The notes beneath the pieces were generated by a model. That model saw only the letters and a list, made by a program, of their open reading frames with translations, was not told the origin of the DNA and made no database searches. This document shows, piece after piece, positions 7,278 to 16,484 of a stretch of DNA of 64,000 bases. Both the position numbers and the translations under genes were made by a program. Position 1 is the first letter of the stretch; every line of letters starts with the position of its first letter. Source of the stretch: Eubacteriales bacterium (GTDB taxonomy: Bacteria > Bacillota > Clostridia > Lachnospirales > Lachnospiraceae); the NCBI GenBank assembly GCA_030524175.1, contig JAUNHC010000022.1:1-64000 (forward strand), read 5' to 3'.

Positions 7278-8294
7278 TTAGAATCCGAAAGAATCTACGT
7301 TATCTGCATCAATAACGATCCAAGCTTCACCTTCAAGTACAGTTTCGCTGCCTTCACGGAAGGTCATAGCATTATATCCGTCAACCTCTAAGTCTACTGT
7401 ATCACCGATTTCTTCTCCGTTGAGAACTTTAAGTGCAAGGCTGATCATAGCCTTTCCTGCTTTTGCAGGATCCCAAAGTGTAAGGGATTTTACAACACCG
7501 CTCTTAAGAAGCTCTGCATTGTCTGCCGGCATACCGGTACCGGATGTAAATACTTTACCTACAAGGCCTAACTCCTGGATTGCTCTTGCAACGCCAGGTG
7601 CGTCAAAGGAAGAGGTTCCCATGATACCCTTCAGGTCCGGATATTTCTTAAGAAGCTCTTTTGCTACATTATATGCTGTGTCGCCATTGTCATGAGATTC
7701 CACGCGCGGCTCATCTTCAAGAAGAGTCATGTTGGGATATGCTTCTTTCTGATGCTCAACACCAGCGTCAGCCCACTCGTTATGAGAAGCGTTAGTTACG
7801 TCGGCAACCATTGTGGTATATATGCCTTCCTCGCCCATAGACTCGGCAAGGTTGTCCATAATAAATGCACCGTATCCTGAGTTGGAAAAAGCTTCGATAT
7901 CATAGTCAACATTCTCCAGGCTTGCACCTTCATGGGCGATCACTACGATTCCTGCATCTCTGGCTTGTTTGAGCACCGGCTCCATTGACTGCGGGTCAAC
8001 GGGAACAACACAGATTGCGTCTACGCCCTGTGCGATCAGGTCCTGTACCAGCTGAGCCTGTTTCGTTGCATCAATAACATCTGTACCTTTTTGATATACG
8101 TTTAATCCGGTTTCTTCAGCATATTCTTTTACACCGGTATCCATACGTACAAACCATGGATTGGATGCATCCTTCGGCACTACAACAATCTCGTAATCAC
8201 TGTCATCAGCCAATGCTGTAACCGCTGTCATACCTGTTACCATTGCTCCGGCCACCAATACAGCCATCAGTTTCTTTACCATCTTACAATTCAT
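7278..8294 (-). CDS. Sugar ABC transporter substrate-binding protein (RhaS/LsrB-like)
   Basis: 338 residues from the ATG at 8294, which follows AGGAGGAAAAGGT. The signal peptide is MNCKMVKKLMAVLVAGAMV and onward to an ALA-D cleavage site. The mature part is a periplasmic-binding-protein type 1 fold: YEIVVVPKDASNPWFVRM, QDLIAQGVDAICVVPVDP, IVVIAHEG, and GTSSFDAPGVARAIQE, closest in style to the rhamnose and AI-2 binding proteins. No lipobox cysteine is visible near the cleavage site, which is unusual for a Gram-positive transporter subunit that must be held at the membrane. It is the first gene of the operon. The ligand is unknown; a pentose, deoxy-sugar or similar polyol-like compound would fit. 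Confidence 0.9.
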   Translation of the reverse strand: MNCKMVKKLMAVLVAGAMVTGMTAVTALADDSDYEIVVVPKDASNPWFVRMDTGVKEYAEETGLNVYQKGTDVIDATKQAQLVQDLIAQGVDAICVVPVDPQSMEPVLKQARDAGIVVIAHEGASLENVDYDIEAFSNSGYGAFIMDNLAESMGEEGIYTTMVADVTNASHNEWADAGVEHQKEAYPNMTLLEDEPRVESHDNGDTAYNVAKELLKKYPDLKGIMGTSSFDAPGVARAIQELGLVGKVFTSGTGMPADNAELLKSGVVKSLTLWDPAKAGKAMISLALKVLNGEEIGDTVDLEVDGYNAMTFREGSETVLEGEAWIVIDADNVDSFGF

Positions 8295-8323
8295 ACCTTT
8301 TCCTCCTAACACTTCATTTTTTA

Positions 8324-8338
8324 TTTAAAACGTCCTAA
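8324..8338. promoter_or_regulatory. Half-conserved LacI-type operator in the sugar operon leader
   Basis: TTTAAAACGTCCTAA keeps the left half and central CG of the perfect palindrome at 8441-8452. It lies about 30 bp before the binding-protein start. A second, weaker operator is plausible. Confidence 0.4.
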
Positions 8339-8440
8339 CCGACACCGTATCTGCTTACACCTCCTGTCTCCTGCTCTTCACGTTCCAACTACTGTTCACT
8401 TTGTGCCCAGCAGCACGTAGCTTTTGTACGCTCTCCGGTT

Positions 8441-8452
8441 TAAAACGTTTTA
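8441..8452. promoter_or_regulatory. LacI-family operator upstream of the sugar operon
   Basis: TAAAACGTTTTA is a perfect palindrome with the central CG typical of LacI-family operators. It sits about 150 bp before the first operon gene and 29 bp from the end of the regulator gene. On the leftward strand it overlaps a possible promoter (TTGTTT, then TTTAAA after 16 bases). A near copy precedes the regulator gene itself (9521-9534), which supports the assignment to that regulator. Confidence 0.7.
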
Positions 8453-8480
8453 TTTCCATAAAACAACTATGCTTCTGAAG

Positions 8481-9506
8481 TCAGCATGATTCTCTTAAAA
8501 TAAGTTTCTGAGGCAAAACTATGTTCTCTACCTTCTCCCCGTTATCCTTGGCTAAGATCATTTTCCACAATTCCTTGCTCAGCAATTCCCTGTCCTGCAT
8601 CACTGTTGTCAGCCTTGGCTGCATATACCCGGAAATCTGCAGATTGTCACATCCCACAATGCCGAAATCCTCCGGAACCCGGTATCCTGCCTCGGTAATT
8701 GCTCTTAAAATACCAATCGCCAACAAATCAGACGTTGCCAGAAATACCTGAGGCAGTTCCTCCCTGCACCTGTTCTGAAGTAATTCTTTCATATATAAGT
8801 ATCCGTTTTTTGTATTGTCCAGGCAGAGACGCTCTGATATAAAGATATGATCCTCATTTAACTCATATCCGTTCTCCCTAAGGCCTTGCTTATATGCTCC
8901 GAAACGGTCTTTAAGGTTGGTAAGCACCAAAGGCTCTGATATGAAACCGATGGAGCTGTATCCCTTCTCCTTAAGGACATGTATGATTTCCCGGTATACC
9001 CTGCAGTTCTCAAATTCCACACAAGGAACACCTTCTATATCTGAATGACGGTCAGCCAGGATCACATCAATGCCTCTGTCCAGCATCTTGCGGATATATT
9101 CTTCCTCATGGCATCCGTTTACAATGACAACTGTGCCCACATTATATTCCATCAGGCTTCGCAGATCCTTCTTTTCTCTTTCCAGAGAATACTGGTAGCC
9201 CATAATGTAGACGATATATTTATATTTGTCTGCCAGATCCACAAAATTGCTGGCAATCCTGGCATGAAAGTTATTAGTCAGGTTAGGTATCATCAGACCC
9301 ACTCTGTGATTGGTCTTAGACCGCATATTCCTGGCCATGGTATTCGGAACATAATGCAGTTCAGCAATGGCGTCCAATACCCTTCTGGTAGTCTCCTGGG
9401 ATATGGAAGCCGTATGATTGATGACGTGGGATACTGTACCGATAGTCACTCCCGCCAGGTTTGCCACGTCTTTCATTGTTGCACGGTTATTCTTCTGTAT
9501 TCCCAT
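8481..9506 (-). CDS. LacI-family transcriptional regulator of the sugar operon
   Basis: 341 residues. The N-terminal helix-turn-helix reads ATMKDVANLAGVTIGTVSHV followed by the hinge region YVPNTMARNMRSK. The rest is the sugar-binding periplasmic-like core (GLMIPNLTNNFHARI, VVIVNGCHEEEYI, DRHSDIEGVPCVEF, GFISEPLVLTNLKDRFGAY, FGIVGCDNLQISGYMQPRLTTV). It lies directly upstream of and in the same direction as the operon, with a matching CG-centred palindrome before each transcription unit, so autoregulation and repression of the operon are likely. The inducer is probably the imported sugar or its phosphate. Confidence 0.93.
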   Translation of the reverse strand: MGIQKNNRATMKDVANLAGVTIGTVSHVINHTASISQETTRRVLDAIAELHYVPNTMARNMRSKTNHRVGLMIPNLTNNFHARIASNFVDLADKYKYIVYIMGYQYSLEREKKDLRSLMEYNVGTVVIVNGCHEEEYIRKMLDRGIDVILADRHSDIEGVPCVEFENCRVYREIIHVLKEKGYSSIGFISEPLVLTNLKDRFGAYKQGLRENGYELNEDHIFISERLCLDNTKNGYLYMKELLQNRCREELPQVFLATSDLLAIGILRAITEAGYRVPEDFGIVGCDNLQISGYMQPRLTTVMQDRELLSKELWKMILAKDNGEKVENIVLPQKLILRESC

Positions 9507-9520
9507 ATTTTTCCCTTTCG

Positions 9521-9534
9521 TTAAATCGTTTTAA
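9521..9534. promoter_or_regulatory. LacI-type operator before the regulator gene
   Basis: TTAAATCGTTTTAA is palindromic apart from one position and matches TAAAACGTTTTA at 8441. It lies 15 bp upstream of the regulator start, which suggests autorepression. Confidence 0.6.
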
Positions 9535-9580
9535 TTGTATCATGATGTCCAATTTTTGTCAATATTCTATAATTTCTTTG

Positions 9581-9624
9581 GATAATTTGCACAAATTATC
9601 GGTAATTAAATTGGTAATTAAATT
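9581..9624. promoter_or_regulatory. Palindrome plus tandem repeat upstream of the GH3 gene
   Basis: GATAATTTG and CAAATTATC (9581-9600) form a perfect inverted repeat separated by two bases. Immediately after it, GGTAATTAAATT occurs twice in tandem (9601-9612 and 9613-9624). It is unlike the CG-centred LacI operators, so a different regulator probably binds here; candidates in the window are the LytTR or AraC proteins at 14-16 kb. Confidence 0.5.
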
Positions 9625-9807
9625 CCTTCTTTTCTCTGCTGGATCCTCCGGTCAAAAAGTCTCTTTACCACTCATCACATAATCCTGTCATTTGCCACAA
9701 ACAAATTGCCGGAGCCTGCCCCCTTAGTTAAAATAACACTTAAATCCGGGGCATACCCTGATCATGTACAGGCATTTCACAATGCAGCAATTGAAAGGAG
9801 AAGAAGA

Positions 9808-12800
9808 ATGAAACGAAAACAAGTAATGTATTTACTGCTGGCAGGTATGATGGGGGCTGGTTCCGTATCTGCCGGAACCTCCGCGTTAAATAGCACAAAT
9901 CTGGTCTATGCGGCAGAATCTGAGGAAACGCAAGAAGAAACAGAGCAAAACACATCCGATACCATTGACAATGAGGTGGTTTTCCCGGAATACTACCCGG
10001 ATGATGCATTAACCATTGACAGTGAAGATATCATCAGCCAGAAGATCAGCGCAGTTCTGAATGCCCTGACACAGGAAGAGAAATTCAGCTTTCTTGGAGG
10101 AAACGGCACAGGCGACCAGGGCAATGCAGGCTCACTCCCAGGTGTTCCCCGTCTGGGAATCCCGGAAAGCAAAATGTATGACGGTCCGGCAGGTGTCCTG
10201 TCCTTATACGATACCACAAATCCCCCCATCGAGCAAATGCTTGCCTCCACCTGGGATACAGATTTGGCTTATGATTATGGAAAAATACACGGCAGCGAGA
10301 ATAAAGCCATCGGCGGAAATATGCAGCTGGGCAGCCAGATAGATATCACCAGAAATCCTTATTTCGGCAGAGCCAAAGATCAGATGGGCGAGGATCCTTA
10401 CCTGCTGTCCGATTTGGCGGCATCTGAGACAAAGGGTATCCAGGACCAGAACGTTATGACCGTGCTGAAGCATTTCGCAGCCTTCGCTCAGGATGCCAAC
10501 CCGTCCACCAACACAAATGTAAACATCTCTGAACAGGCTCTCCATGAAATATATCTGCCTGCATTTGAAGCAGCAGTAAAGGCCGGTGCCACAGGTGTCA
10601 TGAGTTCCTACAATATGATCAATGGTGCCTTTGCCTCCTCCAATGAGTACCTTCAGCTTGACGTACTGCGTGACATGTGGAACTTTAAAGGCTTCACCAT
10701 TACAGACTGGGGCGGAAACGACGGTTTTACCTTGAATAAAGGCACGGATATTGAAATGCCGAATGTGAACAGCAACTCTCAGGAAGCTGCGGAAGGAAAA
10801 ATAGAAGCCGGCGAAATCACCCAGGAAACTATTGACGAAGCAGTATGTCATGTACTTTATGCTTACGCAAAGACAGGCTATTTAGGCCTTGTGGAATTAG
10901 ATGAAAACGGCAATGTAAAAGAAGAAAAAGGCCGCACAGAACCAATTAAACTGGCTGCAGATACTGAGAAGCTTGCGGAAGTAAGAGAAGAAAATTCTCT
11001 CATCGCCCGACAGGTAGCAGAAGAAGGCGCTGTACTTCTGAAAAATGAAAACGAAGCCCTGCCTTTAAATACAGATGACGACAAAACAGTTGCGGTCATA
11101 GGTCTGAACGGAATGAACCTCATATCCGGTGTTGGAGGCGAGCGTTCCTACGGAACCATCTCCAAAATGACAAGCCCTTATGAAGAACTGGCTTCCCGTT
11201 TAGGTGAAGACAAAGTTGAAGGCCAGGTTGCCATGGATATTGTAGGTGAAGCAATTCCCGCCGATGTTCTGTATCTGGATGCCGAAGGCAGTGATAAGGG
11301 TGTAAAACGCACCTATGGCATTGCAGGAAATGAAGGCTCCGCATCTGACCAGCAGGGACAGATGAAAATGTCCGGCAACCAGGAAGCAACCCCTATGGGT
11401 GACCATGAAATCGGGGAAGACACAGGCATTATAGACAGCACTATTGATTTCACCACAGGCACCATTGACGGCAAACCAAACAAAACCTACAAAGCTGACG
11501 GGGCAGATGAAGGAACCGCCACAGCATTCACCAAAGAAAGCGGGGCAGTATACACCTGGACTACATATCTGGAAGCACCTGAGGACGGCGAATATTCCCT
11601 GATCCTGGAAGGTATCGGAGGCACTGCTGCAGCCAATATTGAACTGGCAGAAGACAATACTGCAAGCCTTGGAATCGCCAACATAAACCAGGGAACACAA
11701 TGGCCGGCTGACAGCTATATAAACACAGAAACAGGCATGAGCATTGTTTCCCATAATGCCGGACTTGAAGCCGGCAAACGCTATAAAATCACAGTAACCG
11801 CTGCAGCCACCCTTGAAGAGAAAGATCTTCAGGTACGTCTTGCATGGATTACACCGTCACAGAAAACAGCTAATTATGAAAATGCCCTCAAAGCAGCGGA
11901 AAATAATGATACTGTAGTGGTATTTGCTTATAATAAAGGGGAAAGCATTGCAGAAACATTGGAGGAAACCACCTGTGCCCTTGATGCAGAACAAGAAAAG
12001 CTCATTCTTGATGCAGCAGAAGCAGCCCATGCAAACGGCAACAAGGTAGTTGTCGTCCTGAACAATGACACTGCTGTCACAATGGGGAACTGGATCGATA
12101 AGGTAGACGGCGTTCTGGAAATGTACTTCCCTGGTCAGGAAGGCGGCGCTGCCACTGCAGAGCTTCTCACCGGAGAAATCAATCCAAGCGGAAAGCTTGC
12201 CTATGCGATTCCGAAGGAAGATACAGACACTATGGTAACCTGTTCCCAGGAAGCCTTTGACAGCCAGGATATAGAAGAACCGGGTGCCCCGTACGCAGAG
12301 GAAACCTACGAAAAAGAAGTGAAAATGGGACGTTATGCATCTGTTGAGGAAGCAAAAGAAGCCATGGGTGAAACCCGCACGAACCACACTGCAGATTATT
12401 CTGAAGGAATTTACACCGGCTACCGCTGGTATGATGAAAACGGTATCGATCCGCTGTATGACTTTGGTTATGGACTTTCATATACCACCTTCTCCTACAG
12501 CGATATTACAGTAGAAGAAAATGCAGCGGAAGGTGAATCTGCCGGCTACGATGTGACCTTTACTGTAACAAATACCGGAGACACCGCAGGCAGCGAAACG
12601 GCACAGATCTATCTGGGTGAAGCAGAAGTTCCGGAAGATATTCAGATGGCTAAGTACCAGCTCTGCGGCTATGAGAAGATAAAAAATCTTGAGCCGGGTG
12701 AGAGCCGTACTGTCACTGTTCACGTAAACGAGAGATCCTTGTCCTATTGGGACACTGACGCTGAACTTCAGGAAGAAGAAGACGGTACAAGCGGAAAATG

Positions 12801-12888
12801 GACACTTGCCACTGGAAAACGGACCATTTATGTAGGCTCATCCTCCGATAATCTTTTACTTGAAAATGAAATAGAAGTAGGTATGTAA
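9808..12888 (+). CDS. Secreted glycoside hydrolase family 3 protein (beta-glucosidase type)
   Basis: 1026 residues from the ATG at 9808, which follows AAAGGAG; earlier in-frame starts lack a site. A signal peptide (MKRKQVMYLLLAGMMGAG, ending near VYAAES) directs export. The GH3 N-terminal barrel covers roughly residues 80-390, with LKHFAAF near 220 and the catalytic aspartate D300 in FTITDWGG. The GH3 C-terminal domain follows (AEEGAVLLKNENEALPL; FPGQEGGAATAELLTGEINPSGKL), interrupted at about 560-690 by a PA14-like insertion that may bind carbohydrate. A fibronectin-III-like domain closes the protein (about 905-1000). No LPXTG or transmembrane anchor is visible. It probably releases glucose or another sugar from plant or dietary oligosaccharides outside the cell. 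Confidence 0.92.
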   Translation: MKRKQVMYLLLAGMMGAGSVSAGTSALNSTNLVYAAESEETQEETEQNTSDTIDNEVVFPEYYPDDALTIDSEDIISQKISAVLNALTQEEKFSFLGGNGTGDQGNAGSLPGVPRLGIPESKMYDGPAGVLSLYDTTNPPIEQMLASTWDTDLAYDYGKIHGSENKAIGGNMQLGSQIDITRNPYFGRAKDQMGEDPYLLSDLAASETKGIQDQNVMTVLKHFAAFAQDANPSTNTNVNISEQALHEIYLPAFEAAVKAGATGVMSSYNMINGAFASSNEYLQLDVLRDMWNFKGFTITDWGGNDGFTLNKGTDIEMPNVNSNSQEAAEGKIEAGEITQETIDEAVCHVLYAYAKTGYLGLVELDENGNVKEEKGRTEPIKLAADTEKLAEVREENSLIARQVAEEGAVLLKNENEALPLNTDDDKTVAVIGLNGMNLISGVGGERSYGTISKMTSPYEELASRLGEDKVEGQVAMDIVGEAIPADVLYLDAEGSDKGVKRTYGIAGNEGSASDQQGQMKMSGNQEATPMGDHEIGEDTGIIDSTIDFTTGTIDGKPNKTYKADGADEGTATAFTKESGAVYTWTTYLEAPEDGEYSLILEGIGGTAAANIELAEDNTASLGIANINQGTQWPADSYINTETGMSIVSHNAGLEAGKRYKITVTAAATLEEKDLQVRLAWITPSQKTANYENALKAAENNDTVVVFAYNKGESIAETLEETTCALDAEQEKLILDAAEAAHANGNKVVVVLNNDTAVTMGNWIDKVDGVLEMYFPGQEGGAATAELLTGEINPSGKLAYAIPKEDTDTMVTCSQEAFDSQDIEEPGAPYAEETYEKEVKMGRYASVEEAKEAMGETRTNHTADYSEGIYTGYRWYDENGIDPLYDFGYGLSYTTFSYSDITVEENAAEGESAGYDVTFTVTNTGDTAGSETAQIYLGEAEVPEDIQMAKYQLCGYEKIKNLEPGESRTVTVHVNERSLSYWDTDAELQEEEDGTSGKWTLATGKRTIYVGSSSDNLLLENEIEVGM

Positions 12889-12891
12889 ATA

Positions 12892-12936
12892 GAAATGCCG
12901 CCCTAAGACATATATGCTGTCATTGGGCGGCATTTC
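12892..12936. terminator. Terminator between the convergent GH3 and histidine kinase genes
   Basis: GAAATGCCGCCC (12892-12903) pairs perfectly with GGGCGGCATTTC (12925-12936). It lies between two convergent genes and probably serves both. Confidence 0.8.
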
Positions 12937-12938
12937 CT

Positions 12939-14285
12939 TCACTCCGGAGATGGTTGATTCTCCAGCAGCACAAAGCAGTTAAAACGGCCGTCCTCGCTGG
13001 AGGTGTTAACAGAGCCGTTATATTTCCTGACGATATTCCGTACTATGGCAACCCCCAGCCCATGAAACTGCTGATCCCCTTTGGTAGAAACCAAGGAAGG
13101 ATTTTCGGCCAATACATCTCCCTTAGTACTGTTTTCCACATTCAATGAGAGATATCCTTTAATTTCCTTCAGTTCCACAGTGACATAAGGGGAATCTGCT
13201 TTACAAGCGCCCTCGATTGCATTATCGCAAAGGTTTGCAAGAATGGTGCAAAGATCCATCTTTTGTACATAAATCCTATTGGAGATATTTACTTTTATTT
13301 CCATTGATATATTCAAAGAGGATGCCTTCTGCAGTTTTTGATTCAAGAGAGTATTTAAACTGTCATCTGTACAAAAACTTCGAAAGGGCAGTCTTAAAAA
13401 TTCTGAATCACGGAACTGTTCCAGATAAGTTTTCAGCTCCCCGTATTTCTCCTGCTCCACCAGCCCCTCCATGCAGAACAGATGAGACTTAATGTCATGC
13501 CGGAACTTTCTGGAATCCTCTATCATTATCTGGGCCTGCTGCAGATACTGCTGATGCAGCTCCCACTCCTTTGTCTGAATCTGATACCGCAGATTCTCCT
13601 TATAATTTCTAACCATAACCGTAAACAAATATATAAAGCAAAGGATCATACACAAGCATCCCAGCATAAAAACCGAAAGAAAAGGGCTGGCCTTAATATC
13701 GTTCTTCGTTGGGTTAAGATAAAATATATTTAAAATCAGAAGAAGAATATCGAACCCACAGAAGCCAAGCATACATGCCACATAAGTATGCGGAAGATGA
13801 TCATCAATAACCGACATATTCCTTAATAAAAAACGGAGGATATGGTACATGATAAATTTACAGATTACGCGCTGGAAAAAAACAAGAAACAGCCCGGCCC
13901 CATCCGGCATTGATCCTATAGTATCCTCCAGAAAACGGTAAAAGTTCAGATATACCCCGTCCATAATAAAATACAGGGAACAATAGATACAGCACAAGCT
14001 AAGCTTACGGTATAAGGCTCCTCTGAAAAAAATGGCTTCATATATAAATATACTAAGAAATATGCTAAGGACAAAATAATAAAACTCATTAGAAAATCCA
14101 ACTGCATATATAAAAGCACAAACACAGATGTAACTGATAAAAAGGAAAGGTCTTTTCTTAATACAGGTATATTTGGGTATTAAATAGTTGTTCACCAGAA
14201 GTACAATAAGTCCTCCGTCCAGAAAAATCCCTGTATAGTCAATGATACTGTAAATTAAATCGTATACGGCGCTGTCTAACTGCAT
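12939..14285 (-). CDS. GHKL-type sensor histidine kinase (AgrC-like)
   Basis: 448 residues. The first 220 or so are hydrophobic with about six membrane helices, ending near FLSVFMLGCLCMILCFIYLF. A cytoplasmic linker (QIQTKEWELHQQYLQQAQI) leads to the phosphoacceptor region DSRKFRHDIKSHLF. The GHKL ATPase domain follows, with LANLCDNAIEGA and HGLGVAIVRNIVRKYNG. This architecture is that of peptide-sensing AgrC/ComD kinases. Its start overlaps the stop of the LytTR regulator gene by 10 bp. The signal is unknown, and no AgrD-like peptide gene or processing protease is seen nearby. Confidence 0.9.
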   Translation of the reverse strand: MQLDSAVYDLIYSIIDYTGIFLDGGLIVLLVNNYLIPKYTCIKKRPFLFISYICVCAFIYAVGFSNEFYYFVLSIFLSIFIYEAIFFRGALYRKLSLCCIYCSLYFIMDGVYLNFYRFLEDTIGSMPDGAGLFLVFFQRVICKFIMYHILRFLLRNMSVIDDHLPHTYVACMLGFCGFDILLLILNIFYLNPTKNDIKASPFLSVFMLGCLCMILCFIYLFTVMVRNYKENLRYQIQTKEWELHQQYLQQAQIMIEDSRKFRHDIKSHLFCMEGLVEQEKYGELKTYLEQFRDSEFLRLPFRSFCTDDSLNTLLNQKLQKASSLNISMEIKVNISNRIYVQKMDLCTILANLCDNAIEGACKADSPYVTVELKEIKGYLSLNVENSTKGDVLAENPSLVSTKGDQQFHGLGVAIVRNIVRKYNGSVNTSSEDGRFNCFVLLENQPSPE

Positions 14286-14998
14286 TGTATGAACTCCTTG
14301 AACTTTTGCTGTACCTCATCTGCCCGCCTCCGGCTTACAGGAAGTTTAAAACCATTTTCCAGTATCACCTCATGATTGCGTACAATATAAATATACTGAT
14401 AATTCACAAGATAACTTTTGTGCACACGCAAAAATTGATATGGCTCCAAAAGCTTCTCCATATCTGAAATCTTATATCGAATCAATATGTTCTTTCCGCA
14501 GCCGATAATATCCAGATAATTATCCTTGGCCTGAATATACTGAATCTCATTTACATCAAACCTGTAACATGTATTCTGTACTTCCAGCGTCAAAATATTT
14601 TTTGGTTCTAAAGCTTCTCTCTGCCGGAAATATTCTCCAACAGCTTCAAGAAGCTCTGCCTTAAAATGGGATTTACGTATAAAACGGAAAGGCTGCACAC
14701 GGAAAGCCTCAAAAACATACTCTTCCTTGGCAGTGACAAAAAGAATAACTGCCCCTTTATCCAGATCCCTGATACCGGCTGCCAGTTCCAGTCCGTTCAG
14801 TCCCGGCATATCAATATCCAGGAAATAAAGCTGAAAACGGCTTCCTTCCTGAAGCAGCGACAACAATTGAATGCTTGATGTGTAACCGGACACAACACCG
14901 CTGGCCCCATAAGACGGCAGTATACTCTGTATTGACTTCTGAATATAATCTAAAGATGAAGGATTATCCTCACAGACGGCAATAGTAATCGATTTCAT
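14276..14998 (-). CDS. LytTR-family response regulator
   Basis: 240 residues from the ATG at 14998 (GGAAGGTG upstream); an upstream in-frame start would add a hydrophobic tail without support. The receiver domain begins MKSITIAVCEDNPSS, with the phosphoacceptor aspartate in YFLDIDMPGLNG. The C-terminal LytTR DNA-binding domain contains NEIQYIQAKDNYLDI and FLRVHKSYLVNYQYI. It is paired with the GHKL kinase downstream. A 7-2-7 palindrome (AATATTT CC AAATATT) lies upstream at 15085-15100 but is not a recognised LytTR site. Confidence 0.93.
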   Translation of the reverse strand: MKSITIAVCEDNPSSLDYIQKSIQSILPSYGASGVVSGYTSSIQLLSLLQEGSRFQLYFLDIDMPGLNGLELAAGIRDLDKGAVILFVTAKEEYVFEAFRVQPFRFIRKSHFKAELLEAVGEYFRQREALEPKNILTLEVQNTCYRFDVNEIQYIQAKDNYLDIIGCGKNILIRYKISDMEKLLEPYQFLRVHKSYLVNYQYIYIVRNHEVILENGFKLPVSRRRADEVQQKFKEFIQCS

Positions 14999-15157
14999 CG
15001 GAACACCTTCCCTTAAGTACAAATAAATATAGTGAATAGCAGAAATATATTGTTTTAATTTTAACACATTGCACTATTTTCGTCAATATTTCCAAATATT
15101 TTTGTACATTTAATACAATTCACTAATTGTTGATCACAGTATTTGACCGTACATAGT

Positions 15158-15321
15158 TAGAGCGTGTTTGAAAATTGCTTTCGACAAGATGTGCGTCACA
15201 ATTTGTGGGAGATTTGGCTCCGATGAGGGAGGCGTAGCGGGCTACGCTGACCGAATTGGAGCCAAATATACCACAAAGTGGGGCGTGCAGCTTGTCGGAA
15301 TGAATTTTCAAACACGCTCTA
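15158..15321. mobile_element. MITE-like palindromic element
   Basis: The ends are perfect 18-bp inverted repeats (AGAGCGTGTTTGAAAATT at 15159-15176 and its complement ending at 15320), each bordered by a TA. Inside, GATTTGGCTCC near 15210 pairs with GGAGCCAAAT near 15268, and GACAAG pairs with CTTGTC. The element is about 164 bp and could fold almost end to end. No transposase is encoded. A non-autonomous element mobilised in trans is the simplest reading; an extragenic palindrome is the alternative. Confidence 0.7.
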
Positions 15322-15371
15322 GGGCATTCCCGGTAATGCACATCTAAAGGCAACCATGGAACGATTTTCAA

Positions 15372-16262
15372 TCATCCCTGCTGTTTCTCCTTTCTATATT
15401 CCATCGGAGTCACACCGCACCTTTCTCTGAACACCTTCCCGAAATATGCATTTGAGGAAAACCCTGTGTGAATGCCAATTTCTGTGATCGTCATATTCGT
15501 ATCCCTCAGAAGCTTTTTTGCCGTTTCCAGCCTGTAATCCATCAAATACTCAACAGGCGATTTGTCAATAGTGCTGCGGAAACACCGGAGACACTCCCTG
15601 GTGCTCACACATGCGGAAGCTGCAATTTCTTCCAGGGTTACTTTTTCCGCATAATTCCGGTGGATGTAGGATAACATTGACTGCATTCTGTCCTGGTTCT
15701 GAAGGTTCACTCCATGGGAATCCTTGGGCAGGGCAGATATCTCATCCAAAAGCAGCAGCCAGATGTCCGAAAAAATATTACGTGTCTGAAATTCAACATT
15801 CCCTTCTTTCTGCAGAAAAGATGCCTGGCGCAGTTTTTCCAGAATCCTGCGCTGAATCTCATTGTTTCCCCGTATCTCCAGAATATCAAGGCTCTTGTTT
15901 TGGAGAACCGGGTCAATATACTTTGTCTCAAATACACTCCTGAAATGTCCGCCTAAAAATACCGGATGAAAGAGATGGGAATGCATCACCGCCGTTTCAG
16001 CCTGAGGATTCTTATGCATACAGCACAATACATTGGAATTGATAAAAAAAGCTTGGTTTTTACCAAAAATATACTTTCCGTTTGTGGTGAGCACTTCTGT
16101 CTCACCGCTGACAATATAATCAAATTCAACCTCCTCATGCCAATGCCATGGGATGGTAATGTCCCTGAGGTCAGCATGATGCATTACATATGGATATTCT
16201 GTGGTCAAGTCTTCAATGGCTTCCTCCTGGTTACTTTTGACCACCATTTTTTCAAACTTCAT
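15372..16262 (-). CDS. AraC-family regulator with N-terminal cupin domain
   Basis: 296 residues. The N-terminal half is a cupin-like ligand domain (IPWHWHEEVEFDYIVSGETE; GKNQAFFINSNVLC). The C-terminal ~100 residues carry two AraC helix-turn-helix motifs (VTLEEIAASACVSTRECLRC and ITEIGIHTGFSSNAYFGKVF, then the GVTPMEYR tail). Such proteins usually bind a sugar and activate nearby carbohydrate genes. No obvious target is adjacent apart from the two-component pair beyond the MITE-like element; the GH3 gene at 9.8 kb is a possible target, but this is only a guess. Confidence 0.9.
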   Translation of the reverse strand: MKFEKMVVKSNQEEAIEDLTTEYPYVMHHADLRDITIPWHWHEEVEFDYIVSGETEVLTTNGKYIFGKNQAFFINSNVLCCMHKNPQAETAVMHSHLFHPVFLGGHFRSVFETKYIDPVLQNKSLDILEIRGNNEIQRRILEKLRQASFLQKEGNVEFQTRNIFSDIWLLLLDEISALPKDSHGVNLQNQDRMQSMLSYIHRNYAEKVTLEEIAASACVSTRECLRCFRSTIDKSPVEYLMDYRLETAKKLLRDTNMTITEIGIHTGFSSNAYFGKVFRERCGVTPMEYRKEKQQG

Positions 16263-16484
16263 CTATCCCGCCTCCCTGCACTTATATTTCCTCTATAATT
16301 GTCGTTATAATTATATTATTTATACATAATTATATATTTTATTTCACTTTATAGCAATATAATTATATCAAGAAATAAAGATAACAGCTTATCCGCAGAT
16401 GCTCTTACTTTAAACCTTGTCCTTCCGGCAGATATGCCCGCTCCGATCAGCAGATATATTTTATAAAACAGGGATGGTGATGAC

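Noticed and set aside
10204-10851. Long minus-strand frame inside the GH3 gene
   Set aside because: It is antisense to conserved GH3 coding sequence, cysteine-rich and without a ribosome site.
15123-15371. 82-codon minus-strand frame
   Set aside because: It is made of the MITE-like palindrome 15158-15321.
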